Source of the DNA: Gnetum montanum
Taxonomy: Eukaryota; Streptophyta; Gnetopsida; Gnetales; Gnetaceae
Assembly: GCA_015680685.1 (NCBI GenBank)
Contig: MNCI01030164.1
Location: 126,841-190,840 of the forward strand
Reading direction: 5' to 3'
DNA: 64,000 nt
Shown piece by piece: positions 48,239 to 60,015 of this stretch; position 1 is the stretch's first letter, and every line of letters starts with the position of its first letter. The notes under the pieces were generated by a model that did no database searches, was not told the origin of the DNA, and worked only from the letters and a program-made list of their open reading frames with translations. Position numbers and translations under genes: made by a program.

Positions 48239-50523
48239 GAAAGAATTTACATAGGAAAAAAATGAAATTTTCAAACTCTATACTATGTGCTCCATAAAAA
48301 GGAGGCTATCAAAATCCATTTATATGGACAAAAATGTAGAGACTCATGAGATGCAAGGCCTAGCAAGAATCTAGAAGTGCTCAAAATTAGCACAATGATA
48401 AAGATCAAGAAGAGGCTTCTCAAGAGAATTCTTGCACAAGTTTGGTAACATCTAAATGAAGAAATAACACTAGGTTTGAATATTCAATCCAAATTAGAGA
48501 TTCCATTTACTTTTGGAATAAAATGTGTGAGCATGAACAATCATATTGTTAATCACCAATACAGAAAAATAACATGGCTGCTTGATCTTATGAATAAGAG
48601 ACTAGTAAGTGTAATTTACAAAATAGAAAAGCTTGAAGAACCAATGAACAAGAGGAAGGGATGGTTTCTAATGAAATTGAAGGATCAAAATTCATAACTA
48701 GTAAAACTATCAGTCCTCTTATTTCAAAGAACATAAGCATGAAAGAGTAGCAAATTCAAATGAATTTGGAGATTTAAACAAAGATGGGAATGATAGAAAA
48801 GGGAAGGAATAGTTGCATGCTAGGGAGGTACTCTATGATGGAGGAACTCATCTCAAACTTCACTAATCATATCCATGCTTAGAAGCAAGCAAGGTAAGTA
48901 ATAGTAAATCTTTATTCCTTGGCTTGTTGCACTTAGTTTAGATTAGTTTATTTTTATAAATGTTAGTAGTTAGAAAATTAATTGAATGGATGCTATTGAA
49001 AATCTTTGATTATCTAAAGAAAACCTCACTTGATCTTACAAGATATTGAGCTGTAGATAAAAGCATGTGATCATCAAAATATTAATGGACATTGAATTGA
49101 GTTAAGGAAGGATCAAGGAACAAGAACTCACAAGGTAAGCTCTAGTAAGTTTACTTGTTACATTCTATAGAAAAACCATTTCTTTGCTAATAGAAACTAT
49201 ATGCCCTATGATCCAGTTCATATCATGCAGAATTTATTATTATGTTGGATGATAATATGTTGTTGCCTTCACAAGATCCAAATGGTTTCAAAAGCTTTTT
49301 TTTTATATAAATCAAGTGTTTTATGCCCTTAACTATAATTCGTAAATCTATTAGAAAATGCAACTAGCATAAGGAGGTTCTTGTTAAAAGAGTTATGCTA
49401 TGATGCTATCTATGTTGAAATTTTTGGAATTTTTCTTTTATTAAAGCTACTATTGATAGGAGACTTTAAGTTCAAAGGTCTCCATACTTGATCTTGGCAT
49501 TGCAATGCAAATCCAACATTGTGATGTATGGTGATCAAGTTCTATCTCACCAATTTAGAAAATCAAAGATGCATCTAAGATGCATTGTTTATGGAGAAGT
49601 TGGAAAGAAGTCTACCACATATGTGGGGGAAGCTTGTATCTTATCAATAGTATTCATTTTTTTGGGTCAATGGTGTAGGGAAAGCTTGTAAGACTCTCAC
49701 CAAAAGATACTTAAGAGCAAAGACATCTCTCTCCAACATTGACAATAAAAAATGAGAAAGAAAAGTTTTATTCATATTTTATTCCAATAAAGTATCTAAT
49801 GTAAAATTATAAGCTGATGTTATTCAAGTTACTTGTGAATCTTTTACCTTGTGAGGAATTTTCTTAGTACTAGTAGTTGAAATTAAGATGATTATAATTA
49901 TGCCTCTTGGGGTTCATGATGAGCATATCATTGACTATTCTTATGACCATTGAATCCATTTGAGTTATTGAGTTGATCTTACATTTTTTTAGCTTTCAAG
50001 CTATTTGTATTATTTCTCTCTCCCTTTCCACTAGAGATTTAATGTATGTTATCTTTTAGCTAATGTCCAACAAGGGGGAGAAAGTTTGATATGTTAAAGA
50101 TATGATATAGGTTATAATAGCTATTATATGATGTGAAGACTATTTGTTGGAACTTGTTCATTATTATCTTTATAAAAATAGTCTTCATACTTATATGGTT
50201 GAAATAATTGGTATATACAATTGATAAGTATTTTTTTAATAGTATCCTATTATAGATGATATATTTTTGGCTACATACATTTGCTTATGGCATGATGTTT
50301 TAGAGACAGGATGCTCAACCTTTTGGTTCCAAAATTAAATACTCTTGGACAAAAACTGAAAGGCTTTATCTATATTTCTTTGTATCTTATAGACTATTTC
50401 ATTTTGACCTACTTTGTAAATTGATATGGGGAGCTCTTAATACAATTTTTTTCTTGGTTATTCCTATGAAACCTATGCTAAAGGATGTTTACTCATTAAC
50501 GACCACTCATCTCTCTTCATCCT

Positions 50524-50555
<32 letters not shown>

Positions 50556-50631
50556 TTTTTGTGCCTTTAACTATTTATCATATAATATTATGAATTATGC
50601 TAACCCATTTTTGTGAGTTTTGGACATCACC
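48239..50631 (+). other. Copia internal region without recognisable pol
   Basis: This lies between the nested solo LTR and the polypurine tract. Short open blocks occur (48476-48697, 49488-49691) but no protease, integrase, RT or RNase H motif is legible. An (AT)n run is at 50524-50551. Confidence 0.55.
50524..50551. repeat. (AT)n microsatellite
   Basis: About 14 uninterrupted AT dinucleotides. Confidence 0.9.
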
Positions 50632-50645
50632 AAAAAGGGGAATAT
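50632..50645 (+). other. Polypurine tract of the copia element
   Basis: AAAAAGGGGAATAT stands immediately before TGTTGACC, the LTR start. The same arrangement is seen in inverted form at 59744-59756. Confidence 0.75.
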
Positions 50646-51787
50646 TGTTGACCTTTTGGTATGTCAAAATCTTAGAAAGTGGAGAATGTAAAAAATATGC
50701 TTGTAAAATCTTGTAAGAGTAAGAAAGAATAAGACAAGGACTCTATGAGATCATGATAAGAACAAAAATAGTTGATGAGATTGACACAAGAAATTAGAAT
50801 ATTTCAAGGCAAGAGTTCAAGACAAGAGCTTAGATGATGTCAAGAAGAGATTGAAACAAAGAGCAAGTTGAGACCAAGATGAGATGATAAAAGTCTCAAC
50901 CAAAAAATAAATATGACAAGGATGTATGAAGTCAAAATAAGATGTTTCAATATCTACCTAGATGTCCAAAAAGATCAAAATATGTCCCATAGATGAAATC
51001 TTAGTTTTAGGCTAGACGTCCCATAAAAATAGAAAATGTTTCAATTGCTTTTGAAATGTTCCAGCTAAAACATCCTAAGTAAGATGTCCCAATTTCCACT
51101 AGGATATTCCACTTGCAAGTGGTTAGCTTTTATTAAGACATTCCAAGTTCAAATGGGACATTTCAACTAGCAATTTCCTAGTTGTTGCATGAATTTTAAG
51201 GTTTATTTGGAAAGAAAAAGGCTATAAAATAGAATGGAATCCTTTTGAAAAGGATAAGCACTATTCTTACAAATATTCCTTCATTAAATAGATATTCTAA
51301 ATTATTTTTTTGTCATTTCTACATATTTTGTGAGTTGTCATTTCTCTTCTTAATTCTTATATTTTTTTTCCTTTTATAACCATTGTAGGGTTGATGTGCT
51401 TCTTGCAAGAAGGCATCCAGTGAGCTTGTTGGGACCTTGCAGGATTGAGTATGTTTCCTATGAGAAAACACTTCGTGCAAAGCTAAGGTCATTTTAAAGG
51501 TTGTGGGATCCTTGAAGCCATATTTTAAGCTTGTTTGGACCTTGCAAGGTTAAGTGTGTCTCTTGTGAGAAAACACTTTGTATGAAGCTCAAACTTTATA
51601 AAGGTTGTGATGCCCTTTAAACCATAATTTTTGAAGGAACAAAGTCTAGAGATGTGCAAGGATTCTACCTTTTGAGTGTGGAAGTACACAAGTTGTAGAA
51701 CCACATAAATTTATGTGTGGTTTTTATTGTCTTGGTTTTTTGAATTGGGGAACTTATTTAACCTCAAATTTAAGTTCTTGGTTCCTA
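50646..51787 (+). repeat. Copia 3' LTR
   Basis: It runs from TGTTGACCTTTTGG to CTTGGTTCCTA (terminal CA eroded to TA). The end is set by the reappearance of SINE sequence and by comparison with the minus-strand family member at 58589-59743, whose end reads GATCCCCA on its own strand. Confidence 0.82.
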
Positions 51788-51792
51788 GGTAG

Positions 51793-51859
51793 CATTGAGT
51801 TATAGACTTCTATAAATCTTAGGATGTACATGTATTTCAATTATTTCAAATTCCAACAC
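51793..51859 (+). mobile_element. SINE 3' half, split by the copia insertion
   Basis: CATTGAGTTATAGACTTC and GTACATGTATTTCAATTA match the body and tail of the SINEs at 44442 and 45168. Joined to 45405-45492 it gives one complete SINE-like unit. Confidence 0.6.
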
Positions 51860-52227
51860 CCGAAAACGTAATCTTACCCCACACTCTACCATTATCCAAT
51901 TTCATGTCCATTGCCAATTACACACTAAGATAACTACCAATTACAATATTTGAATCTTAGTTTTAGATAAAACTAAGTTATAAAAAGAATAAAACCTAAG
52001 AAAGTATTACATATTAGAGTTGAAAAAATTTTAATAAAAGGGAAAATACTCCATACAAATTAAAATTAAACTTAAATAGAATTTTAAAAAGGATTAAACT
52101 AAAGATGAAATAAAATCCAAAAAAATTTAAAAAACCAAAATCACTAAGAAGTAAAATGATCAAGTTAACAAAAAGTCAAAAGAAAAAAAAAGAAAAAAAG
52201 CATATGGTATGCTATGTGTGTGTTATA
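51860..52227. other. AT-rich DNA
   Basis: A-rich stretch with no recognised feature. Confidence 0.5.
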
Positions 52228-52783
52228 CTTTTGTAATAATTCTTTAATATTTGATTGATATATTTTATATTTGGGGTTCTAGAGTACTAGTTTTTAACAT
52301 ATGACAAACTTATAAATTAATTTTACCTTAAACCATAGATAATCATAGCATAACTAAAGGTCCCATCACTAATGACTTGCTATGATTGATGATTATTTTC
52401 TTATGTCATGGTTATGAAAGCTATGATTATTATCATCTAATTATTATTATTATCTTGCTTATTTTAATTATTTATAAAGAGACATGACTATGTGGTTTTA
52501 TAGTTCTTTTGTAATAATTCTTTAATATTTAATTAATGTATTTTATATTTTGGGTTCTAGAGTAGTAGTTGTTAACATATGACAAACTTATAAATTAATT
52601 TTACCTTAACCATAGATAATCATAGCATAATTGAAGGTCCCATCAATAATGACTTAGTATGGTCAATGATTATTTTATTATGTTCATAGTTATGAAAACT
52701 ATGATTATTATCATCTAATTATTATTATTATCTTTCTTGTTTTAATTAGTTATAAAGAGATATGAATATGTGGTTTTATAGCT
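52228..52783 (+). repeat. Tandem duplication, 278-bp unit, two copies
   Basis: Copies 52228-52505 and 52506-52783 both start CTTTTGTAATAATTCTTTAA and end TGTGGTTTTATAG. They differ by only scattered substitutions and one or two single-base gaps, so the duplication is recent relative to the surroundings. Confidence 0.93.
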
Positions 52784-54600
52784 ATATCATTCTACTAGGT
52801 TTCTAATGCTTTATATACTAAGACATTCCATTTATTGTAATAGAAAACACATCATTCATATTTCTTAGAAGACTATTTTACTATTTTTGGTATTATTCCT
52901 CATAGTATAATCATGCTCATGTTAACATTAGTGTGACATGCAAGAAGTCATAAAAATATAAAGAAGGACTTGAGCATCACCATGAAAAAGACAAAGTAGA
53001 AGCGTTTATTCTTATTTTTTTATTATTTTTGAATTAATAAGTGAATATACTTTTTTTTAGCCCCAATCCATCAATTTGTGAAGTTATTTTGTCATTGTCA
53101 TTAGTGGGGATTAAATTCTTAGCAACCCTTAGCATGATCCCATTACTTTTGTATAAATTCAAGGACCATATGTTGATGTAACACTTTGGTTTCCAAGATA
53201 ATAAACATGTAATGCTCATTCTCTAGATACTCCTCAACCCTTGGTATGTTTCTGGTTTGAAACTTGGATGCCTTGTTTACTAGTATATCTTTATGCTTAT
53301 ACCTTCTTTTTCATATTGACTATGATTCATAATCTATGTGACTAGCTATGTTCTTTTTATTAACATTTTATTTTAACATATTATGAGAATAATTTTACCT
53401 TTTATTTCTTTTAGTTTTATTAATTTTAATATTTTTCCATGTGATGGTACTTTTTTAACTATTTAATATTTTATATATGTTAGTATTTTTAAATATTTCT
53501 AGTATTTTGGATTATCTTTTAATTTAACAAATATGTACTAACTCCTTTTGTTATAGTTTTAAGATAGTAGGTATTAAGTACTAGATGGGTCATTGGCACA
53601 TGGAGTACTACTTTAGTTATTATGATTTAATTGGATAAGTATGTTTTTTGGCATACTATAATTTAAATGTTTTATTTTTAATTTTAAAACATTTTTCCTA
53701 TAGCTTATGCTTTGGAAGGTATCATGTTAGCTTTTCATTAGCTAGGCTTTTTAACCTTATACATTGTGATTACATTATCCTTAGGCATAGATATTACCTT
53801 GGGATTAGATTGGGTCATTAACTTACTCATAGAATATGTCCCTAAGGTTAACATAGGCTATTTTTCATATGAGGAAAAAGGATTTAAACATATTTTTAGT
53901 TTTAAAATTTCTTTAAATCTTAGTTTTGCACATGAGAGCTCCCTTGGCTAGTGCTTCCAAATCATGGTTAGAATATATGCTTAATTCGGATTCCATGAGA
54001 GAGCATTATTTTCCGTTGTCTTGCTAGCATTTTGCGAGATAGATCCAAAGTGGAAGATTTTGCCAAATTAAAGAGAGAGTTAGATCAAGATCTCCACTAT
54101 TAAGTAGGACCTAAGATGAGCTACATTTGCAAGCCTTTCTTAGATTCCCTTGTTAATCTATATTATCACTTAGGATATAAAGCCTACTTGGGTTTTTAAA
54201 GTTATGTGAGGATCCTTTCTATAGCACTATTAGTTTTAAGTAGGATAATTTGGTGTATTGATCCTTTGGGTTTTAGTAATCTTGATTACTACACCTTGTT
54301 GGTCATTTCTATTTGTTTAGCGACTATTTATCAATTTGCCTAATTTTTTATCTAAATATTTTATTATTATTTTCTACATTTTGACTATTTTTAAGATTTT
54401 ATATCATATATGAGACTTAGCCATTGTTTTGACCAAGTTTGATAATGTTTTAGCTAGTCTGATCATGTTTTCCTTCATTCTAAATTGTGTTGTTAATTTA
54501 GCTATAAAACTAGGTTTTCAAACTATTTTTCACACATTTGACCCTTGTGATAACTCTAGATGTTGTTAGTCTAAAAGACAAAATTGCTTAGCATGTGAGT
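52784..54600. other. AT-rich intergenic DNA
   Basis: No gene or element is supported. Confidence 0.5.
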
Positions 54601-55690
54601 GTGGATTATAAAGGATCCTTGTTGGTCTAACATGACATAGTTGTGAGGTCACAATGAATATTTTATGTTAATTTTTGATTCCATGCAATAAAATAAGAAA
54701 TTATTATAAAGTAATACCTAGTCTCTTGGCAATGGAGAATGGTGAAAACAACTAAAACTCTCATTTTAGAACTCCTGGAATTCTTGAAAACTTGAAATCA
54801 ATAATTGTTGAATTTTTGGAAGATATAAAAGTCTAGAAAAGTTATAACTAGGTTAGATCCCCTTGCAATATTTTAATATTTTGTAGATATTCATTTAAAA
54901 TTCCAATTGAACTTACACCCCCTTTTGACACTTTACAACCTTAGCTTTTCCAATAATTTTGACCTACTTCTTAGTTTTCTTAGTTTGACATGTGAGACTA
55001 GGATTCACCATTTAGGTAACTCAATGTGGATTTTAGATTCACATCTAAAGAATTACTATGAGATTTAGAATCAATAGTATTTGGTTTAGATCATATGATT
55101 TTTTTGGATGATAAGGTTTATCTCACCATCACCTAGGAATTTTTTTGTTATATGGTTAGGTTCATTTGCCCACTAGTGTAGATTATGAAGCACCATTTCT
55201 AGTTTAATGTGACCTAGTTGTTAGGTTATAATGAATGTTTTATGTTAATTTTTAATTCTGTGTAACAAACTAAGTAACGTTTTTAACGTAGCTCCTAATC
55301 TCTGGACATTGGAAAATTATGAAAATAGCCAAAAATATGATTTTTAGAGCTAGAATTCTTAAAAATCCAAATTCTGTACTTGTTAAATTTTTGGAAGCTA
55401 TAAAAACATAGAAAATTCATAAGTAGATTAGATACCCTCACAATATTTTAATATTTTAAAATATTCTTCTAAATTCACAATTAGTCTTAAACCTCTTTTT
55501 TGCACTTTAGAACTTTAGTTTTTATAATAAACTGACCTATTTCTTAGATCTATTATTGACATGTGAGAATAGGACTTGTCATTCATGTAACTAAATGTGG
55601 ATTTTAGATTTACCTCTAAAGAATTACTATGAGATTTAGACTCAATATTCTTTGGTCTGGATTAGTTGGTTCTGTTGGATGATTATATAT
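54601..55690 (+). repeat. Direct duplication, about 577-bp unit, two diverged copies
   Basis: Copy 1 starts at 54601 (GTGGATTATAAAGG) and copy 2 at 55178 (GTAGATTATGAAGC). They share blocks such as TTTTATGTTAATTTTT, CAATATTTTAATATTTT and AAAGAATTACTATGAGATTTA in the same order. They are clearly more diverged than the 278-bp pair. Confidence 0.88.
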
Positions 55691-55834
55691 GGGATTTTAA
55701 TCTTTGTTGTCGTGTATGATCTTCCCTTTGTTTGTATACTACATCCAACATTACAAATATACTAAATGTTGATTATAGAGTTTTGATATGAATTTGATTA
55801 GATAAATATTTTATAACATTCTTTATAGGAAAAG

Positions 55835-56180
55835 TTTGTGTAAGATCTCCAATCAACATAATAGATCTACCTCCAAAATCATAATCTTGATGACATGGAA
55901 ATATCCCTTTTAACTATCTATTGATATTATAGAGCAACTTTCCTCTTATAAAATTCATTTCATCAATTATGATGTATTTAATGTATTTATATTTATTTTT
56001 TAATGATCCTAATGTAGATGTAATAAGAGGCTTATACCCTTCTATTCCAAGTTTCAATGCAGAATGTATGGTTGTTGCATTAATATTGTATACTATACTA
56101 CTAGTAGGAGCAAGTACTAATAAGATATTTATTGTTACCTACTTTGGAGCATCGCTATTTCTATATTTCTTTCAAAGATG
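55835..56180 (-). pseudogene. PIF1-family DNA helicase fragment
   Basis: The minus strand reads, in one frame of about 100 codons, VLAPTSSIVYNINATTIHSA, GSLKNKYKYIKYIIIDEMNF, then FGGRSIMLIGDLTQTFPI. These correspond to PIF1 helicase motif Ia (APTG-AA), motif II (IIDE-S) and motif III (GD--Q-PPV). The Walker A segment expected to the right (above 56180) and the C-terminal SF1 motifs to the left are not legible. In plants such sequences mostly come from Helitron transposons (Rep/PIF1 proteins). No Helitron ends or Rep domain were seen, so the source remains open; a fragment of a host PIF1 gene is the alternative. Confidence 0.75.
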
Positions 56181-57779
56181 AGAGTTCTTTCAAAACTCGA
56201 GTTTAGGTGTTTGCTGATCTTTGGAAATACCAAGGCCCAAATACCTACAAACAAACTTAGTGGTTATAGAGAAACTATGTGTTTTCGGTTAACATAAGCT
56301 CTAAATTTTGTAGTATCATATTTTGGAAATTAAAACAACTAATAGTCTTTTATGAAAGAATTCACCCCTTTCCCCCCTATTCCATGAGCAAAACAAATTT
56401 CTTACTATATCAAGGATACCTAGTCTATTCAATCTCAATCATATGCTACTTGAACGAATCATCCTTTCATCCAATGCTTAAGTATAATTCAAAAAATCTA
56501 TAATGAATTTTTCCTAAAGAAAATTCCATGAGAAAAAAATGGGAAAATAGAGCAAGATTCAATGGATTTGTAGAAATAAAGTAGTAGAATTACATAAAGT
56601 CTTAGACATTGAAAATAATCTACTATTGACATGAGTAAACATATTTGAAAATAAAGTTTTTCAAATTAATCAACAATATGAAAAATTACGAAACCCTTGG
56701 CTTAAACATGTATTTAAATAATTCCAAGAAAGATAGTCAATCATACTATGATTTTGATTACCAACTAAGTAATAATGATAAAACAAGGAAGATGAAAAGA
56801 ACTCATAAAATATAAGTAAATAGACTAAATCAAATTTGAATTTTAGAATGTTATGATATAATAATTCACTCCTAGATTTCTCTTAACTTGCTTCCCCCTA
56901 ATTGATGATCCCTTAAATAAATCTTCTTTGAGCTTTTAAAGTAGCCTCTAGCAATTAAAATCATTTTAGAAGTTAAAGCTCCATATTCTACATGTTTTAT
57001 TAATGTAATTACAAGTTTTTAGATAGTTTCTTAGTCACTTGGTAGATTTTTTCTCATTCTTTGAATCTGGAGCCTTTCTACTAATAACTATTGAAATATC
57101 CTTCCATGATTGTGAAAAATTTTAATAACTTAATTCATGAATTTAGCTTAGCTCTATCAAGCTTCTTTAATAATTCTTTAAGAACTTATTTTTCCCACAA
57201 CCATTTCAGTTATGGAATTTGTTATTTCTATTGAAAGAGCTCCAATGTTGGTTTAAACTTCTATACAAGCTTTTTCTTAGTGACTTCAACAATGATTCTA
57301 GAAACTACCAACAACATACTGAAATAACCTTATTCACTATGATGTAATATTCCTCCTTTAGCTCTATCTAAATTAACAATTTCTACATCTTTCTATCCAT
57401 TTTCTAAATAGGGCTTTTTTTCTAAAGTTACTACTTTGAGCTCTAATGATGACTTCATGCTTTGATGGTAGCTTTGCACTGTCCTTAACACTATTTTATT
57501 TTCTTTGTTGTTGAAATACATCCTCTATTCTTTAGATAGGTTTTTTGACTTGGTTCTTGTCATGAGCTTTAATTTCCTTAAGCTAATTTATTAAAAGCTT
57601 CTTCTAATGTTAATTTTGTAGAATAATTTTTTATCCTCCTTGTATCAGATCCTTTATAATATGCTGAGTTGTATTGCAATTTCAATGCACATTTACATTA
57701 AATTAAAATTATGTACATTTATGGGCTCAAGGTGAAGTTTGATGTGAAAGAATGATTCTAGAGTTCTCCAAATTTCTAT
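56181..57779. other. AT-rich intergenic DNA
   Basis: It may include eroded helicase sequence near 56180-56460, but nothing can be assigned. Confidence 0.45.
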
Positions 57780-58570
57780 TCTATGAGCATATGCTAACTT
57801 AAGAGCTTATGTGACAGATGCTCATGTGATGTGTAGAACAAAAAGATTAGCTTCTTATAGAATTGATTCTTAATTCTATAAATTTATTCTATTGAAGAGT
57901 TGACATGTGAATGCTAATGTGGTAAAGCTAAAAAGAAGCTTTGTAGAGCTAAATTTTAGTTCTACATACCTGTTCTTCTTAGGAGCTGACGTGATGATAT
58001 AGATCTCTAGAGATGACTTAGCTCATAGAGTTGAAAGTTAAGCTCATCATAGAACCAATTCTTGGTTCTAAAAATTCATTCTTTTGAAAAGTTGGCATGG
58101 TGGAGCTAACTTAAAGCTTCTTCATATAGTGGAATTCCAACCTTATAAACTAATTCTGCAAGCTAACATTGTAGAACCATTTCAACATTTGTTAATAGAG
58201 CTAACCTTTATTTCTATGAGCAATGTATTTTCCTTGAAGTTGACATGGTAAATCTCTTTTGAACATACTTTGTAGAGATGAATGCTAGCTCTACATACAA
58301 TATTTTCTCAACATTCTTTGATGGGGTGGCTTGTAGAATCATGTTAAGCTTCTTCATAGAACAAAAATTTGGTTCTATGAATTGACTCTACAAGTGAGCT
58401 AATGTGGTAGAGCTGATAAGACATTTTCTTGTAAAATAGAAATAGGATTTTACGAACAAGCTCTATGAGTGAGCTAACATGGCAAAGATCTCTCATAGAA
58501 TATAAATCTTAATCTACAAACTAGCTCTACAAAGAGGTTGATGTGTTAGATGCATGTTTAGCTTTGCTGA
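57780..58570 (+). repeat. Degenerate tandem repeats, unit roughly 75-100 bp
   Basis: Variants of GAGTTGACATGGTAGAGCTAA, AGCTTCTTCATAGAACTAA and CTTGGTTCTATGAATTCATTC alternate about eight times. Period and copy boundaries are blurred by indels. Confidence 0.55.
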
Positions 58571-58588
58571 CATGATAGATGAAGTTTT

Positions 58589-59743
58589 TGGGGATCATAG
58601 AACTTACAAGGGTGGGATGAATAAGTTTCCAAATTTAAAACTTGTTAATACAAAGCACACACCAAATTTACATGGTTTCCCAACTTGGGTACTTCACATT
58701 GGAAGGGTAGATTGCTTGCATACCTCTAGACTTTATTTCTCTCAAAATTTGGTTTGAAGGGTACCATACCCTAGACAAGCTCTAAGCTCCACTCCAAAGT
58801 GATTTGATGCCATGAATCCACTCAACCCTACAAGGTTATAATAAGCTTAGAATGTGGTTTCTAGTATCCCACAACTTTTTAAATTTGAGCTCCACTCTAG
58901 AGTGTTATGGTGCTACACCAACACTCAATCTTGTAGGATCCCAACAAGCTCAAGGATGATGCCTTCTTGCAACAAGCACATTAACCCCACTAGATAATAA
59001 AAGAGAAGCAAAAATTACAAGGAAAGGATGCAACTAATTTTTTGGTCCTTGTACTTTAAGGTATAGCATAATTGATCACAACAATAGTATAATAGATAGT
59101 AAAATGAACACACAAATACAATAGAATAATATGCATAATGATTTCTTGATGTTAACACTTGCTTGCACATTAATAATTGCACATTTACCAAGATAATGAA
59201 GTCTTATTATAGCATTGATGTTTCCAAAATCACTTTGGAATTTATGCAATGACTATTTAATGACTAGGGGAGATGTCTTATTTGAGACTGGGACATCTCA
59301 CTATTTAGACCTGAATTCAAGGTAGACATCTCATATCCAAGGGAGTAGTCTTCTAGGAGACATCTACATGTAGACTTCTTCTCCTGATGGTATACATCTA
59401 CTATTTTTCTAAGAAGTCTCCTTTGGTTCTTCTCTACTTTAACCAATACATCTTCTATTTCTTGTAGACATCTTATCAGTTTTTGGACTTTTCTTCTCAA
59501 GGTTTCCTTTCATTAATTTGCCTCATTCCTGATCTTGGAAAATTCTTCATTTTGCTATAGTCTTCATTTTTTCCCTTGCTTCCACATAAGTTCTTGTAGT
59601 CTTCACTTTCACATCTCTTTGTAGATGTCATTTCTTGGACTCTCCTTATGGTCTCCATGTTCTTGTCCTATAAACATAACAATCACACAAACATCCTTGT
59701 TCTTCATTTTCCTTAAGGTTTTGACATACCAAAAGGTCAAAAA
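58589..59743 (-). repeat. Copia LTR, same family as 50646-51787, minus strand
   Basis: The reverse complement matches the copia LTR over its length: the TTTTGACCTTTTGGTATG start at 59743, the ATGTCT-rich middle, the GGATCCTACAAGATTGAGTG region and the GATCCCCA end at 58589. A minus-strand polypurine tract follows at 59744-59756, so this is the 3' LTR of an element lying to the right. Confidence 0.8.
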
Positions 59744-60015
59744 TCCCCCCTTTTTAGTGATGTCAAAAACATAAGAAAATGGGTTAGATGATAAACCAAT
59801 AAATACTAAAAAATAATATTAACATGTCAAGACATATAATGCCCAATAGCAACCACGGACTAGGATAAGGCTTTAAGGTTCAAGATGGTTCAAAGGCACA
59901 AAGAAGAATGATATCAAATATGACATGATGCAAAAGTAAAACCTATCTTCAAGAAGTGCACTACATAAAGATAACCAAAAAAACACCATCATTTTATATT
60001 GTAGTCATCGAAAAT
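59744..60015 (-). other. Polypurine tract and internal remnant of the minus-strand copia element
   Basis: ATCCCCCCTTTTT is the inverted polypurine tract. The next bases (GTGATGTCAAAAAC, AAAATGGGTTAG) match in inverse the internal sequence just left of 50632. Similarity fades before about 60000, where a different element begins. Confidence 0.7.

Larger units (their letters stand above)
45493..51787 (+). mobile_element. Ty1/copia element, SIRE/Maximus-like, gag-only remnant
   Basis: Direct LTRs (45493 to about 46512 and 50646-51787) enclose a readable copia gag and a polypurine tract. The element sits inside a SINE, with GATAG at 45488-45492 and GGTAG at 51788-51792 as a target duplication with one substitution. 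Long LTRs, an extended spacer with a second purine-rich run (ACAAGGGGGAGAAAG, about 50068) and the TGTTGACCTTTTGGTATG start resemble SIRE/Maximus elements; that lineage call is inference. Pol motifs were not found. A solo LTR is nested at 47660-48233. Confidence 0.82.

Noticed and set aside
51788-51858. CAACA at 51858 as the copia 3' LTR end
   Set aside because: The 71 bases before it match the tail of nearby SINEs, and the inverted LTR copy at 58589 ends earlier; 51787 also gives a target duplication with 45488-45492.
55969-56181. Plus-strand 70-codon hydrophobic frame
   Set aside because: It is the antisense of the PIF1-helicase fragment.
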